The notes: generated from the sequence alone by a model not told the origin. A stretch of DNA of 64,000 nt from VRUE01 sp963819755 (GCA_963819755.1 CAWFXB010000001.1:992001-1056000); one strand, 5' to 3'; counted from the first letter of the stretch, positions 33,516-42,660 are shown. Made by a program: numbers and translations.

Positions 33516-35269
33516 CTGGCGGCGGCGGATTCTAGAGCGTCTTGCCCGGAGCCGTTGCCAGCGGGATCGCCGAGCAGCGAAGCGACCGCCGCCGCGCGTT
33601 CGACCTGCTCGATCCGGACCATCTTGCGATCGCCGACATAACGCCCGCCGCCCGTCACGCTGACGATGTAGGAGTCGATCCGGGCGACCGCGTCGTCGGC
33701 GTTGTACATGTGCGGCTCCTCGATTGTCACCAGCACCTCCTCGCCGACCTTGAACGGCAGCGCACGCTCCTCGATCTTGGCGCGAGTGCCCGCTTCGATC
33801 AGTTTGAAGGTGTCGATCGCGAGCGCGTCGCCGCCCTCGAAGTGGAACTGCTTGCCGGTTTCCTCCTCGAGCTCGGCCAGGCCGCTGTCGGGCCCGATCA
33901 GCTGCGCCGCCACCTTCGGGTTGACCCGCAGCAGGAACGCCTCCTCGTCGCGGCTGGCGAGGTCGCGCATCTGCCGCAACCCCTCCAGCGCCACCGTCTC
34001 GGCGGAGAGGACGACGCCCTCGCCGTCGCAGGTCGGGCAGGGCGCGGTGAGGATCTCGCGCACGCCGTCGGTGATGTTCTGCCGGGTCATCTCGACCAGT
34101 CCGAGCGGCGAGACCTCCACCACATAGCTCTTCGACTTGTCGGCGTCGAGCGCTTTGCGCAGCGTCTTCAGCACTTTGTCGCGGTTTTTGGCCCGCGCCA
34201 TGTCGATGAAGTCGATCACGATGATGCCGCCGATGTCGCGCAGCCGCAACTGCCGCACCACCTCGTCGGCGGCCTCGGTGTTGACCCGGGTGATCGTCTC
34301 CTCGAGCCCGCCTTTACCGCGACCGGTGAAGCTGCCGCTGTTGACGTCGACCACGGTCAGCGCCTCGGTGTAGTCGATGATCAGGTAGCCGCCCGAGGGC
34401 AGATCGACACGGCGCACGAGGGTCGACTCGATCTCCTTGTTGATCTCCCATTTCTCCAGCAGCGGCTTCGTGCCCTCGTACAGCTCGACTTTGCCGACCA
34501 GCTCCGGCGCGGTGCGCTGGAAGAAGCCGGTCACCCGGTCGAGCTGCTTGGGCGAGTCGATCACCGCTTTTTCGAAGTCCGATAGGAAGACGTCGCGCAG
34601 CACCCGTACCGGCAGGTCGGCCTCCTGGAAGACCAGGCCCAGGCCCTTGGTTTTCTCGGCCCGTCGCTCCAGGACGTCATAGAGCTTGTGCAGGTAGCCG
34701 ACCTCGCGGACGAAGTCCGATTTCTTGGCGCCGTGGGCGGCCGTGCGAACGATCAGCCCGCCGGGGCCCTTGTAGGTGTTGTCGACCATCTTGCGCAGCC
34801 GGTCGCGCTCGGATTCGGAGAGTCGCCTGCTGACGCCAACGCCGCTGCCCTGCGGCGCGTAGACGAGGTAGCGGCCGGCGATCGAGAGGTTCATCGAGAG
34901 CCGCGCGCCCTTCGACTTGAGCGGGTCCTTGACGACCTGGACGAGGATCTCCTGCCCGGATTTGATCAGCTCGCTGATCTTGCGGCCGCTGCCGCGGCCG
35001 CGCTTGGGCGCCTGTTCCCCGTTGGGCAGGACGATCTCGTCGACGTGGAGGAAGCCGTTGCGCTCGAGGCCGATGTCGACGAAGGCGGCCTCCATGCCGG
35101 GAAGGACGTTGTCGACCTTCCCCTTGTAGATGTTGCCGACGATCGATCGCCGGCCGCGGCGCTCTATGTAGAGCTCCGCCACGCTGCGTTTGCCGCCTTT
35201 GGTCTTCGACTCGAGGACGGCGACACGGGTCTCGCCGCGATCGGCGGACACCAGGATGGTTTTTTTCAT
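33512..35269 (-). CDS. rng: Ribonuclease G/E
   Basis: Endoribonuclease for rRNA processing and mRNA turnover. The N-terminal S1 domain (about 35-125, IYKGKVDNVLPGMEAAFVDIG) is followed by the RNase-H-like and DNase-I-like catalytic region, with VVDVNSGSFTGRG and GGIIVIDFIDMA carrying the metal-binding Asp residues. The CPTCDGEG Zn-link follows. The 585-aa protein is closer to RNase G, with a short extra C-terminal domain (about 500-560) that looks like a TRAM-type beta fold. It is in the common order mre genes-rng-rplU-rpmA and overlaps rplU by 4 nt. Confidence 0.95.
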   Translation of the reverse strand: MKKTILVSADRGETRVAVLESKTKGGKRSVAELYIERRGRRSIVGNIYKGKVDNVLPGMEAAFVDIGLERNGFLHVDEIVLPNGEQAPKRGRGSGRKISELIKSGQEILVQVVKDPLKSKGARLSMNLSIAGRYLVYAPQGSGVGVSRRLSESERDRLRKMVDNTYKGPGGLIVRTAAHGAKKSDFVREVGYLHKLYDVLERRAEKTKGLGLVFQEADLPVRVLRDVFLSDFEKAVIDSPKQLDRVTGFFQRTAPELVGKVELYEGTKPLLEKWEINKEIESTLVRRVDLPSGGYLIIDYTEALTVVDVNSGSFTGRGKGGLEETITRVNTEAADEVVRQLRLRDIGGIIVIDFIDMARAKNRDKVLKTLRKALDADKSKSYVVEVSPLGLVEMTRQNITDGVREILTAPCPTCDGEGVVLSAETVALEGLRQMRDLASRDEEAFLLRVNPKVAAQLIGPDSGLAELEEETGKQFHFEGGDALAIDTFKLIEAGTRAKIEERALPFKVGEEVLVTIEEPHMYNADDAVARIDSYIVSVTGGGRYVGDRKMVRIEQVERAAAVASLLGDPAGNGSGQDALESAAAR

Positions 35270-35324
35270 GTTTTTGTCAGCTCAGTTTCGGATAGGTACG
35301 CATGGCCAGGTCCCTTTCAAGGGG

Positions 35325-38300
35325 TCACCAGGCGAACCTGCCTTTCTGGCTGAGGCGCGCTTGCATGTGAATGCTCTGAAGCACTCCCACCGCGAGTAAC
35401 GTCGCCAGCACGGAGGAGCCCCCATAGCTGAGCAGCGGCAGGGGGATCCCGGTGATCGGCATGATCCCGAGGTTCATCCCCACGTTGACGAAGACCTGAA
35501 AGAGCAGCATGGCGGCGATGCCGCCTGCTACAAGGGTCCCGTATGAGTTCTTCGAGAGCGTCACGATCCGCAGCGCCCGCCAGATCAGCAGGGCGTATAG
35601 GGATAGGACGAACGCGGCGCCGAGGAATCCGTAGCGCTCACCGATCACCGCAAAGATGAAGTCGGTATGCCGCTCAGGGACGAAATCGAGCCGCGTCTGA
35701 GTGGCCCGATCGCCCCGCCCGGTTTTCTCCCCGGAGCCGATGGCGATCTTGGCCTGGTTTTGCTGGTAGCCCGCGTCGCTTGGGTCCGCGCTCGGATGCG
35801 TGAAGGAAGTCAGCCTTTGCTGCTGGTATTCCTTCAACACGGGCGTCCCAATTGCGGGAGCGACCACGAGCACGAGTGCAACTAGTGCGACGAGAGCCGC
35901 GCCGATCACCGCGAAGTGCGTCCAGCGGACGCCCCCCACGTACATCACGGCGAGGGTGATTGCCCCGTACACCAGAGAGGTGCCGAGGTCCGGCTGCAAG
36001 AAGACAAGCGCAGCCGGGGCGAAGCCGAGACAGAGGTAGCGCACCGTGCGCTGCCTTGCCGAGCCCCGCCGGGCGCCATCGATGACAAAGCCGGCAAGCG
36101 CCAGAACGAGCAGGAGCTTGCCCAGCTCCGATGGCTGGAAGCTGAAGAGGGGAAGTTCGAAGGAGCGCCGCGAGCCGCGCGCGGCGAAGCCGAAGACGAA
36201 GACCAGCGAGACGCTGGCGCAGAGGAAGGTGTAGATCCCGACCCGCAGCTCGCGGAAGCGCGAGTAGTCGATACGAGCGAGCAGATACATCCCGACCAGG
36301 CCGAGCACGGCGTAGATCGCCTGGCGATCGACGTAGTAGCCGGGGTTGCCCGGCACGTCGTGCCTGGTCGCCTGGCCGAGCGTGAAGACGCCGAAGGCGA
36401 CCAGCCCGAAGGCGGCGAAGCCGAGACCGGCGTCCATGTAGGGCAGGCCGAGGCGCTCGGCGATCCCCGGTCGCAGGGCGAAGGGCTCGGGGCGGGCGCG
36501 GCGGGTCCGGGTCGCGTACATCAGCCCGCCCCTTCTTGCGGGGATTCCGCTTCGTGGGAGAGCGCCGGCGAAATAGGCTTCGAGGATCTGTCTTGCGGCG
36601 GGCGCCGCGGCTTCGGCGCCGAAGCCGCCTTCCTCCATCGTCACGAAGGTGACAATACGCGGATTGGGATACGGGGCGAGCACTCCGTACCAGGATTGGT
36701 CCGCGTAGGGCGGGCGTTCGGCCGTTCCGGTCTTGCCCGCGACCGGGATCGGGAAGTTGCCGAAGACGGCGAACGAGGTCCCGCCGCCGTTCTGCGCGGC
36801 GTCGTGCAGGCCTTCGAGGATCGCTTCCCGGTAGGCGGGATCCATGTGGACGTGGCGACGGGGCCCGGGGTCGAATTCCCGCAGAACGCGACCAGCCGCG
36901 TCGTCCACCTGCAGCCCGACGTGGGGCGTGACGATCGTGCCGCCGTTGGCCAGCGCCGCGTAGGCAATGGCCATCTGCAGGGGGTTGGTCTGCAGGTCGC
37001 CCTGTCCGGTTGCGAGCTGCACGTTGTCTCCGGCGGACCAGGGCCGTTCGGTTTCGCCTTCCTTGAAGAGGTCGTTGCGCCATTTCTGCGAGGGCAGCAA
37101 CCCTTCGGCCGCACCGGGCAGGTCGATGCCCGTGGGCCTGCCGATGCCGAGAGCGTGCGCCCAGTGCTGCAGGTCGCCGGTGTCCCACATCCGGTCACCC
37201 AGCGTGTAGAAGAAGACGTCCGAGGACACTTCCAGCGCGCTCACAAGGCTGACCGACCCGTTCGCCGCTTCGCCGGCGTTTTTGAAGATCTCGCCGCCGA
37301 TTTCCAGCTGACCGGTGTCTTCGATCACTTCGCTTGGGGTCAGATGGCCGCTTTCGAGCGCCGCGATCGCGGTTATCGGCTTGAAGGTGGACCCGGTGGG
37401 ATAGAGCCCCGAGATCGCCCGATCGCTCAGCGGGGCCAGAATTTCGTCACGGTAGAGTTCGTTGACCTGGGCCTGGGTCATCGGCCGCGTGAAGACGGAC
37501 GGTTCGAAGGTCGGGTAAGAGCCGAGCGCGATGATTTCGCCGCTGTGCACGTCCATCGTGACGAAGCCCCCTCGCAGGCCGCGAGCCGCCATCGCCGCTT
37601 CGCCGGCCTCCTGCACCTTGGAGTCGATCGAGAGCTTCAGGTTGTCGCCGGGCACCGGGGGCTGGGAGGCCAGCTGCCCGTTGCGGGTCGGCTGGCCGAG
37701 GGCGTCGACCTGGATCCGCGTCAACCCCGGCCTGCCGCGCAGGTAGCGGTCGTAGGTGTCCTCGACCCCGTCCTGGCCGACCTCGTCGCCAGGCTGCAGC
37801 CCCATATAGCGCGGTTCCTTCAGCTGTTCTTCGGTGACCTCGCCGACGTTGCCGAGAATGTGGGCGGCAAGCGTGCCGTGCGGGTAGCGGCGCACGAAGA
37901 CATGCTGCACGGCCACTCCGGGGAAGCGGTCCTGGTTCTCTTCCAGGTAGTAGACGAGGTAGTTACCGACGTCGCGGCGCAGGGTCACCGGCGCGCTCGC
38001 CGCCAGTTTGAGCTGTTCGTGCATCGTCTTGCGCAGGCGCGGCAGCGAGCTGTGGGTCAGCTTGGCAAGTTGCGTCAGCTCCGCTCGGCGCCGCGGCGGG
38101 GCTTCGGGCAGCTTCGCGGGATTGACCTGCAGCGCAAGGCTGGTCCGGTTGGAGACGATGACGTTGCCGTTGCGATCGAGGATTTTGCCGCGTGGGGCGC
38201 TGACCCTGAACTCGCGCGTGCGGTTGTTCTTCGCTTCGGCGAGGTACTTTTCGCCGTTGATCACCTGCAGGAACCAGAGCCGGAAGAAGAGCACGGCAAA

Positions 38301-38390
38301 GAGCGCCAGGGCGACGCCGCCGAAGACGGCGATGCGCAACGCCAGGCGGTTGTTCATCTGCGGGCCAAGCTCATCGGATCGCCTGAACAT
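35325..38390 (-). CDS. Fused class B penicillin-binding protein 2 and SEDS polymerase RodA
   Basis: One 1021-aa frame joins the two enzymes of the elongation complex. Residues 1 to about 615 are PBP2: an N-terminal membrane helix (18-40), a pedestal with SAPRGKILDRNGNVI, then transpeptidase motifs S334-T-F-K337, S389-S-D391 and K553-T-G555. A basic linker (about 612-645) leads to RodA (about 650-1021) with about 10 helices, GSRRSFELPLFSFQPSEL (739-756), the ERHTDFIFAVIGE segment with D910 at the putative polymerase Asp, and PLPLLSYGGSS. An ATG at residue 624 (36521) could permit a separate RodA start, but no stop lies between. The order mreB-mreC-mreD-fusion-rng supports a role in lateral wall growth. 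The orientation puts transpeptidase before polymerase. Confidence 0.95.
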   Translation of the reverse strand: MFRRSDELGPQMNNRLALRIAVFGGVALALFAVLFFRLWFLQVINGEKYLAEAKNNRTREFRVSAPRGKILDRNGNVIVSNRTSLALQVNPAKLPEAPPRRRAELTQLAKLTHSSLPRLRKTMHEQLKLAASAPVTLRRDVGNYLVYYLEENQDRFPGVAVQHVFVRRYPHGTLAAHILGNVGEVTEEQLKEPRYMGLQPGDEVGQDGVEDTYDRYLRGRPGLTRIQVDALGQPTRNGQLASQPPVPGDNLKLSIDSKVQEAGEAAMAARGLRGGFVTMDVHSGEIIALGSYPTFEPSVFTRPMTQAQVNELYRDEILAPLSDRAISGLYPTGSTFKPITAIAALESGHLTPSEVIEDTGQLEIGGEIFKNAGEAANGSVSLVSALEVSSDVFFYTLGDRMWDTGDLQHWAHALGIGRPTGIDLPGAAEGLLPSQKWRNDLFKEGETERPWSAGDNVQLATGQGDLQTNPLQMAIAYAALANGGTIVTPHVGLQVDDAAGRVLREFDPGPRRHVHMDPAYREAILEGLHDAAQNGGGTSFAVFGNFPIPVAGKTGTAERPPYADQSWYGVLAPYPNPRIVTFVTMEEGGFGAEAAAPAARQILEAYFAGALPRSGIPARRGGLMYATRTRRARPEPFALRPGIAERLGLPYMDAGLGFAAFGLVAFGVFTLGQATRHDVPGNPGYYVDRQAIYAVLGLVGMYLLARIDYSRFRELRVGIYTFLCASVSLVFVFGFAARGSRRSFELPLFSFQPSELGKLLLVLALAGFVIDGARRGSARQRTVRYLCLGFAPAALVFLQPDLGTSLVYGAITLAVMYVGGVRWTHFAVIGAALVALVALVLVVAPAIGTPVLKEYQQQRLTSFTHPSADPSDAGYQQNQAKIAIGSGEKTGRGDRATQTRLDFVPERHTDFIFAVIGERYGFLGAAFVLSLYALLIWRALRIVTLSKNSYGTLVAGGIAAMLLFQVFVNVGMNLGIMPITGIPLPLLSYGGSSVLATLLAVGVLQSIHMQARLSQKGRFAW

Positions 38391-38400
38391 CGAGACCCTC

Positions 38401-38949
38401 CTAGGCTCCCAGCACGCTCGGCTGGCGGCGGCGGGTCACCTTCGGGTCGTCGACGAGCGCCGGGCGCAACGCTCGGCGCAGGCCGAAGTAGATCGGCCAG
38501 GCGAGGAAGAAGGCGTAGATGCTCTTCAGCAGCATGTCGCGGACGATCAGCACGCTGACCGGCGCGTCGACGCCGAGCATCACCTGCACGGCGGCGAAGC
38601 CGAGCTCGGCGAAGAGGGTCAGGCCCATGCAGACGAGCGGCGGCACCAGGGCGCTGTGGATGTCGAAGCGCTCGCGGAAGAGTCCGGCCAGATATCCGGC
38701 GCCGAGCAGCACCAGCGATGAGCCGCCCAGCGGCGCGACGAGCAGACAATCGACGAGGAACCCGACCGAGAAGCCGGCCACGGCGCCGGTCAGACTGCCC
38801 CCGAGCAGGCCGAGCGAGACGACGACCGCGGGTAGTACGTCGGCGCTGGTGTGAAGCAGCTCGACCCGCGAGAAAAACGAGAGCTGCAACAGGACCGCGA
38901 GGATCACGATCGCGACGAGGCGGGCAAAGATCTTCGGCGTGACGATCAT
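38401..38949 (-). CDS. mreD: Rod shape-determining protein MreD
   Basis: Small membrane partner of MreC in the elongation complex. The 182-aa protein has about five hydrophobic helices with little conserved sequence, as is usual; GFSVGFLVDCLLVAPLGGSSLVLLG is the recognisable stretch. The call rests on hydropathy plus location between mreC (4-nt overlap) and the PBP2-RodA gene (10-nt gap). Confidence 0.9.
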   Translation of the reverse strand: MIVTPKIFARLVAIVILAVLLQLSFFSRVELLHTSADVLPAVVVSLGLLGGSLTGAVAGFSVGFLVDCLLVAPLGGSSLVLLGAGYLAGLFRERFDIHSALVPPLVCMGLTLFAELGFAAVQVMLGVDAPVSVLIVRDMLLKSIYAFFLAWPIYFGLRRALRPALVDDPKVTRRRQPSVLGA

Positions 38950-39797
38950 CCGCGCGAGCCCCCGGTCAGCACCTGGACCAGGTCGAGGTTGGCCATGTCG
39001 ACGTAAGGCCGCAGGTGGATCTGCTGGCTGGCCTCCTGCTCGACGATCGAGGCGCTCGTCACTTCGCCGACCGGCAGGCCCGGCGGAAAGAGCGAGGCGA
39101 GGCCCTGGGCGCGCCAGCCCGAGGTGACCACGGCCTGGCCCGCGTGGACTTCCTTGCTCGAAGCGATGAAGTCGAGGATCAGGTCTTCGGGATCGCCGAC
39201 GTCGGGTCTGATCACGCCCTGCACGCCGGGGGGCACGACCTTTGCCGAGACGGCGCTGGCGTGGTCGGTGATCAGCGTCACCTGAGCCGAGCCGCCCTCA
39301 ACCGAGGCGACGAGACCGACCAGCCCGTCGCCGCTGATCACCGGATCGTCGACCTTTACCCCGTCGCCGGAGCCGACGTCGATCGCCACGGTCGAGTTCC
39401 AGACGGTCGGCGAGCGGGCGATCACCCGCCCGGTGACCGGTTCGTAGGCCGATTCGGCCAGCGCCGGGCCGCGGTCGAGTTCGACGATCTTGCGCAGCTG
39501 GGCGTTTTCGGACAGCGCCTCCTGGCCGGCGACGGCCTGGCGGCGCACGGTCACCAGCTCCGTCTTGAGGCGGCTGTTTTCGCCGCGCGCGTCGAAGGTC
39601 TTGTCGAACCAGTCGACCAGGTCGCGAGCCGGCTTCAGAGCCCTGTCGGCGACGGTCTGCAACGGGCTGAAGATCGTGCTGACGCCCCGCTGCACGCCAC
39701 CCGAGCTCTGCCCGTAGGTGATCGTCAGCAACAGGAAGGAGCCGATGACGAGAAGAGTTAGTACCGCTCTACGGCGGCGTACTTGCTTGCGATACAC
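38946..39797 (-). CDS. mreC: Rod shape-determining protein MreC
   Basis: Bitopic scaffold that activates PBP2-RodA. The 283-aa protein has one N-terminal membrane helix (about 11-29), a coiled coil (about 65-105) and a periplasmic beta-domain pair (about 118-280) with GRVIARSPTVWNSTVAIDVG, DPVISGDGLVGLV and GVQGVIRP. The pairing with MreB and MreD and the fused PBP2-RodA forms a complete Rod-complex cassette. Confidence 0.95.
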   Translation of the reverse strand: MYRKQVRRRRAVLTLLVIGSFLLLTITYGQSSGGVQRGVSTIFSPLQTVADRALKPARDLVDWFDKTFDARGENSRLKTELVTVRRQAVAGQEALSENAQLRKIVELDRGPALAESAYEPVTGRVIARSPTVWNSTVAIDVGSGDGVKVDDPVISGDGLVGLVASVEGGSAQVTLITDHASAVSAKVVPPGVQGVIRPDVGDPEDLILDFIASSKEVHAGQAVVTSGWRAQGLASLFPPGLPVGEVTSASIVEQEASQQIHLRPYVDMANLDLVQVLTGGSRG

Positions 39798-39835
39798 GAC
39801 GGAGACCTAAGTTTGGCGCTTTGCATGAATGGCAG

Positions 39836-40885
39836 CTAAGCAACGCGTGCCATTCCCGAGTTCATCTTGCTGGCGCGGTGGATCGTCTCGAACTCCTCCA
39901 GCGATATGCCGGAGCCGACGGCCACGCACGTCAAGGGCGACTCTGCCAGTTGACACGGCATCTGGCACTCATCGCGAAGGCGCTGTTCGAGTCCTTGCAG
40001 GAGCGCGCCTCCACCAGCAAGGGTAATGCCCCGGTCCATGATGTCCCCCGCCAGCTCCGGTGGGGTGCGGTCGAGCGTGTCCTTGACCGCGTCGATGATG
40101 TGACTGATCGTTTCGTCGAGAGCCTCGCGCACCTCGGCCGAGCCGAGCGTAATCGTCTTCGGCAGCCCCGAAACCAGGTCGCGACCGCGGATCTCGACCT
40201 CAACCTCCTCCGGCAGCGGCGAGGCCGAGCCCGCCTCGAGCTTGACCTCCTCCGCGGTCTGGGTGCCGATGGCAAGTTTGTAGTGGTGTTTGCAGTGGTG
40301 GACGATCGCATCGTCGAGCTCGTCGCCACCGACCCTGATCGACTGCGAGACGACGATCCCGCCGAGCGAGATCACCGCGACCTCGGTGGTGCCACCGCCG
40401 ACGTCGACGATCAGCGAGCCGGTCGGCTCGGCGACGGGCAGGCCGGCACCGATCGCCGCCGCCATCGGCTCCTCGATCAGGTAGGCCTTGCGGGCACCGG
40501 CCGAGAGGCAGGCCTCCTCGACCGCGCGCTTCTCGACGCCGGTGACGCCCGAGGGCACGCAGACGACGACGCGTGGATGGGCGAAGCGGTTGGAGTGAAC
40601 CTGCTTGATGAAGTGACGCAGCATCTGTTCGGTGACGTCGAAGTCGGCGATGACGCCGTCCTTGAGCGGGCGGATCGCGGTGATCGTTCCCGGCGTGCGC
40701 CCCAGCATCCGCTTCGCCTCGACGCCAACCGCGTGGACCTGGCCGCTGCGCGAGTCGATCGCCACCACCGAGGGCTCCGAGAGCACGATGCCACGACCGC
40801 GCACGTAGACCAGGGTGTTGGCCGTGCCGAGATCGACCGCCATGTCGCGGCCGCCCAGTCCGGTCAGGTAACTGAATATGCCCAT
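39836..40885 (-). CDS. mreB: Actin-like rod shape-determining protein MreB
   Basis: Actin homologue that orients lateral wall synthesis. ATG 40885 gives 349 aa starting MGIFSYLTG, then phosphate-1 motif DMAVDLGTANTLVYV, connect/phosphate-2 LIVDVGGGTTEVAVISL and the adenosine motif ITLAGGGALLQG. An upstream in-frame extension overlaps the maf region and is not MreB. A 28-nt gap separates it from maf. Confidence 0.96.
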   Translation of the reverse strand: MGIFSYLTGLGGRDMAVDLGTANTLVYVRGRGIVLSEPSVVAIDSRSGQVHAVGVEAKRMLGRTPGTITAIRPLKDGVIADFDVTEQMLRHFIKQVHSNRFAHPRVVVCVPSGVTGVEKRAVEEACLSAGARKAYLIEEPMAAAIGAGLPVAEPTGSLIVDVGGGTTEVAVISLGGIVVSQSIRVGGDELDDAIVHHCKHHYKLAIGTQTAEEVKLEAGSASPLPEEVEVEIRGRDLVSGLPKTITLGSAEVREALDETISHIIDAVKDTLDRTPPELAGDIMDRGITLAGGGALLQGLEQRLRDECQMPCQLAESPLTCVAVGSGISLEEFETIHRASKMNSGMARVA

Positions 40886-40913
40886 GTGTGCAATTTGGGG
40901 AAAAGCAGGGCAA

Positions 40914-41471
40914 TCATTCCAGATGGTCCAAATCGGCCAACTCAGGCGCCAGCTCCAGCAACAACCCGACCGGCAGGCCGACGACGTTCGAGACGCTCCC
41001 CTCGATCCGCTCGACCAGGGTCGAGCCGAGAGTCTGGACCGCATAACCGCCCGATCTGCCGCGCCACTCCCCAAACCTCACATAGCGCTCGATCTCAGCC
41101 TCGCCGAGCTCCTTGAAGACGACGGAAGTCCGTTCCAGCCCCGACCGCTCCTCCCCGTCAGCAAGCACGACAAGCCCGCTCATGACCGTGTGAGCACGCC
41201 CCGACATGCGCTGCAGGTATTCCCGCGACTCGGCTTCGTCCGCGGGCTTACCGAGCGCCTTGCCATCGAGCACGACATCGGTGTCGCAGGCGATGACCAT
41301 GCCACCGCGCTTCACAGCCCGAGCCTTCATCCGAGCGTTCTCAACGACCTCGACCTCAGGATCGCCCCCGGTCAGCTCCTCGACCCCAGGCACCACGACC
41401 TCGAACTCGATCCCCAGCTTGGTGAGGATCTCCCGCCTCTGCGGCGATCCGGATGCGAGGGTGACGTTCAG
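40914..41471 (-). CDS. maf: Maf-family nucleotide pyrophosphatase, CTG start
   Basis: Hydrolyses non-canonical or modified nucleotides; some family members also affect septum formation. The essential N-terminal motif is intact only if translation starts at or before CTG 41471: LASGSPQRREIL (canonical LASASPRRxEIL). No ATG, GTG or TTG precedes it back to the frame's stop at 41499-41501; the first standard start, GTG 41396, would delete the motif. CTG 41471 overlaps the ndk TGA as CTGA. From it the protein is 185 aa, with the DTDVVLDGKALGKPAD active-site segment and QTLGSTLVERIEGSVSNVVGLP in full. Confidence 0.9.
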   Translation of the reverse strand: MNVTLASGSPQRREILTKLGIEFEVVVPGVEELTGGDPEVEVVENARMKARAVKRGGMVIACDTDVVLDGKALGKPADEAESREYLQRMSGRAHTVMSGLVVLADGEERSGLERTSVVFKELGEAEIERYVRFGEWRGRSGGYAVQTLGSTLVERIEGSVSNVVGLPVGLLLELAPELADLDHLE

Positions 41472-41875
41472 GACAGCTCGGGGAACCAGATGCCGATCTC
41501 ACGCTCCGCAGACTCGTCGGAGTCGGAGCCGTGGACCATGTTGAAGGTCACCTCGAGCGCGTAATCGCCGCGGATCGAGCCGGGCGCGGCCTCGACCGGG
41601 TTGGTCGCCCCGATCAGCTGCCGGGCCGCCACGACCGCTTCGGTCCCCTCCAGCACCATCGCGACCAGCGTGCCGCCGGTGATGAACTCGACCAGCTCGC
41701 CGAAGAAGGGCTTGTCGGTGTGCTCGGCGTAGTGCTCGTTGGCGATCGGCTCGGAGGCCACCATCGTCTTCAGCGCCGCCACTCGCAGGCCCTTGCGCTC
41801 GAAACGTGCGATCACCTCGCCGCTCAGGGCGCGTTCGAAAGCGTCAGGCTTGACGAGGATCAGGGTCCGGCTCAC
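41468..41875 (-). CDS. ndk: Nucleoside diphosphate kinase
   Basis: Balances nucleoside triphosphate pools. The 135-aa protein starts at GTG 41875 with SRTLILVKPDAFER. The active-site His is in NMVHGSDSDESAEREI. All conserved segments (GKF-like ERKGLRVAALK, ANEHYAEH, GATNPVEAAPGSIRGDY) are present. Its start lies inside the 3' end of the zinc-ribbon gene by 32 nt, and its stop is shared with the maf start. Confidence 0.97.
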   Translation of the reverse strand: MSRTLILVKPDAFERALSGEVIARFERKGLRVAALKTMVASEPIANEHYAEHTDKPFFGELVEFITGGTLVAMVLEGTEAVVAARQLIGATNPVEAAPGSIRGDYALEVTFNMVHGSDSDESAEREIGIWFPELS

Positions 41876-42449
41876 GGTTGGGGCTCCTTGGCTGTCGTTT
41901 GGGTTTCGAAGTCTCTTTGGGCGCCTCGCGCGGCGCTGGCTCCTCTTTCTCCGCGACCGCCGATTTTTTGCGGGCGGGCGCTTTGCGCCGGCGTGGCTGC
42001 TCCCGCTTCGACAGCGCGGTTTCGCAGTAGGGGCAGAGCGCCCAGGAAGGATCGACGGGCCTGCTGCAACTGGGGCAGGGGTTCTTGAGGCGATGCTGGC
42101 ACTCGGGGCAGCGCAGGAAGTTCTTCTCCGCCGGAAACCCGCAGTTCGGACACGAGTGCTCGGTGAGCTGGCGCACCCGCAGCTCGGCCGCTTTGATCTC
42201 GAGCTCGCGTTCGTGGGCGTCCTCGAGGAACTCCGGCGGCCGCACGATCGCGTAAACGGCGGTGCCGATGTAGGGAATGAAGGAGGCGAGCGTCGCGCAG
42301 CCGATCAGGAACGGATCGGAGATGCGGCGCTTGGCGTCGAGGTAGGTGTAGACGATCAGCGCCAGCCAGACGACGACCAGCATCAGGATGAGCAGGTTGA
42401 CGACCAGGTTGAGGCCGTTGTTGCTGATGCCGAATATCGCGATTGCCAT
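41844..42449 (-). CDS. Membrane protein with double zinc ribbon and basic Pro-rich tail
   Basis: 201 aa: two membrane helices (about 14-36 and 47-68), then two zinc-ribbon-like modules (CPNC...CPEC near 99-116, CPSC...CPYC near 124-141), then a Lys/Arg/Pro/Glu-rich disordered tail. No catalytic motif is seen. Double-zinc-ribbon membrane proteins of this kind are common in Actinomycetota and of unknown function. It lies between folC and ndk; the tail overlaps ndk by 32 nt. Confidence 0.82.
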   Translation of the reverse strand: MAIAIFGISNNGLNLVVNLLILMLVVVWLALIVYTYLDAKRRISDPFLIGCATLASFIPYIGTAVYAIVRPPEFLEDAHERELEIKAAELRVRQLTEHSCPNCGFPAEKNFLRCPECQHRLKNPCPSCSRPVDPSWALCPYCETALSKREQPRRRKAPARKKSAVAEKEEPAPREAPKETSKPKRQPRSPNREPDPDPRQA

Positions 42450-42529
42450 GGCGTTTGCGCTCGTCCGGGAGAGGAGCGGCGGTGAGTCTACTTCGCCGCC
42501 TGCCTCGCGAACCCTGTCGTGCCCGCCGC

Positions 42530-42652
42530 CTAGAGGAAAAGACTGCCGAACAGGTAGCCGAGCCCGAAGAAGATCAGGATCACTGCGGCGACCACCGCGG
42601 CAACCAGTGCCATCATCGAGAGGAGTTCGGTTCCAGCGCTTTTAGAGCCCAT
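42530..42652 (-). CDS. 40-residue single-pass membrane peptide
   Basis: ATG 42652 to TAG 42530 gives 40 aa: a short polar head (MGSKSAGTELLS) then one long hydrophobic helix ending GYLFGSLFL. It begins 9 nt after the folC stop, which suggests cotranscription with folC and the zinc-ribbon gene. There is no known motif; it may regulate or anchor a membrane partner. The coding call rests on codon pattern, membrane-helix character and operon spacing. Confidence 0.55.
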   Translation of the reverse strand: MGSKSAGTELLSMMALVAAVVAAVILIFFGLGYLFGSLFL

Positions 42653-42660
42653 ACGTTGCC

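Noticed and set aside
35916..38558. Long plus-strand open frame opposite the PBP2-RodA gene
   Set aside because: Antisense shadow of a real gene, rich in Arg, Glu, Ala, Gly and Val with no domain.
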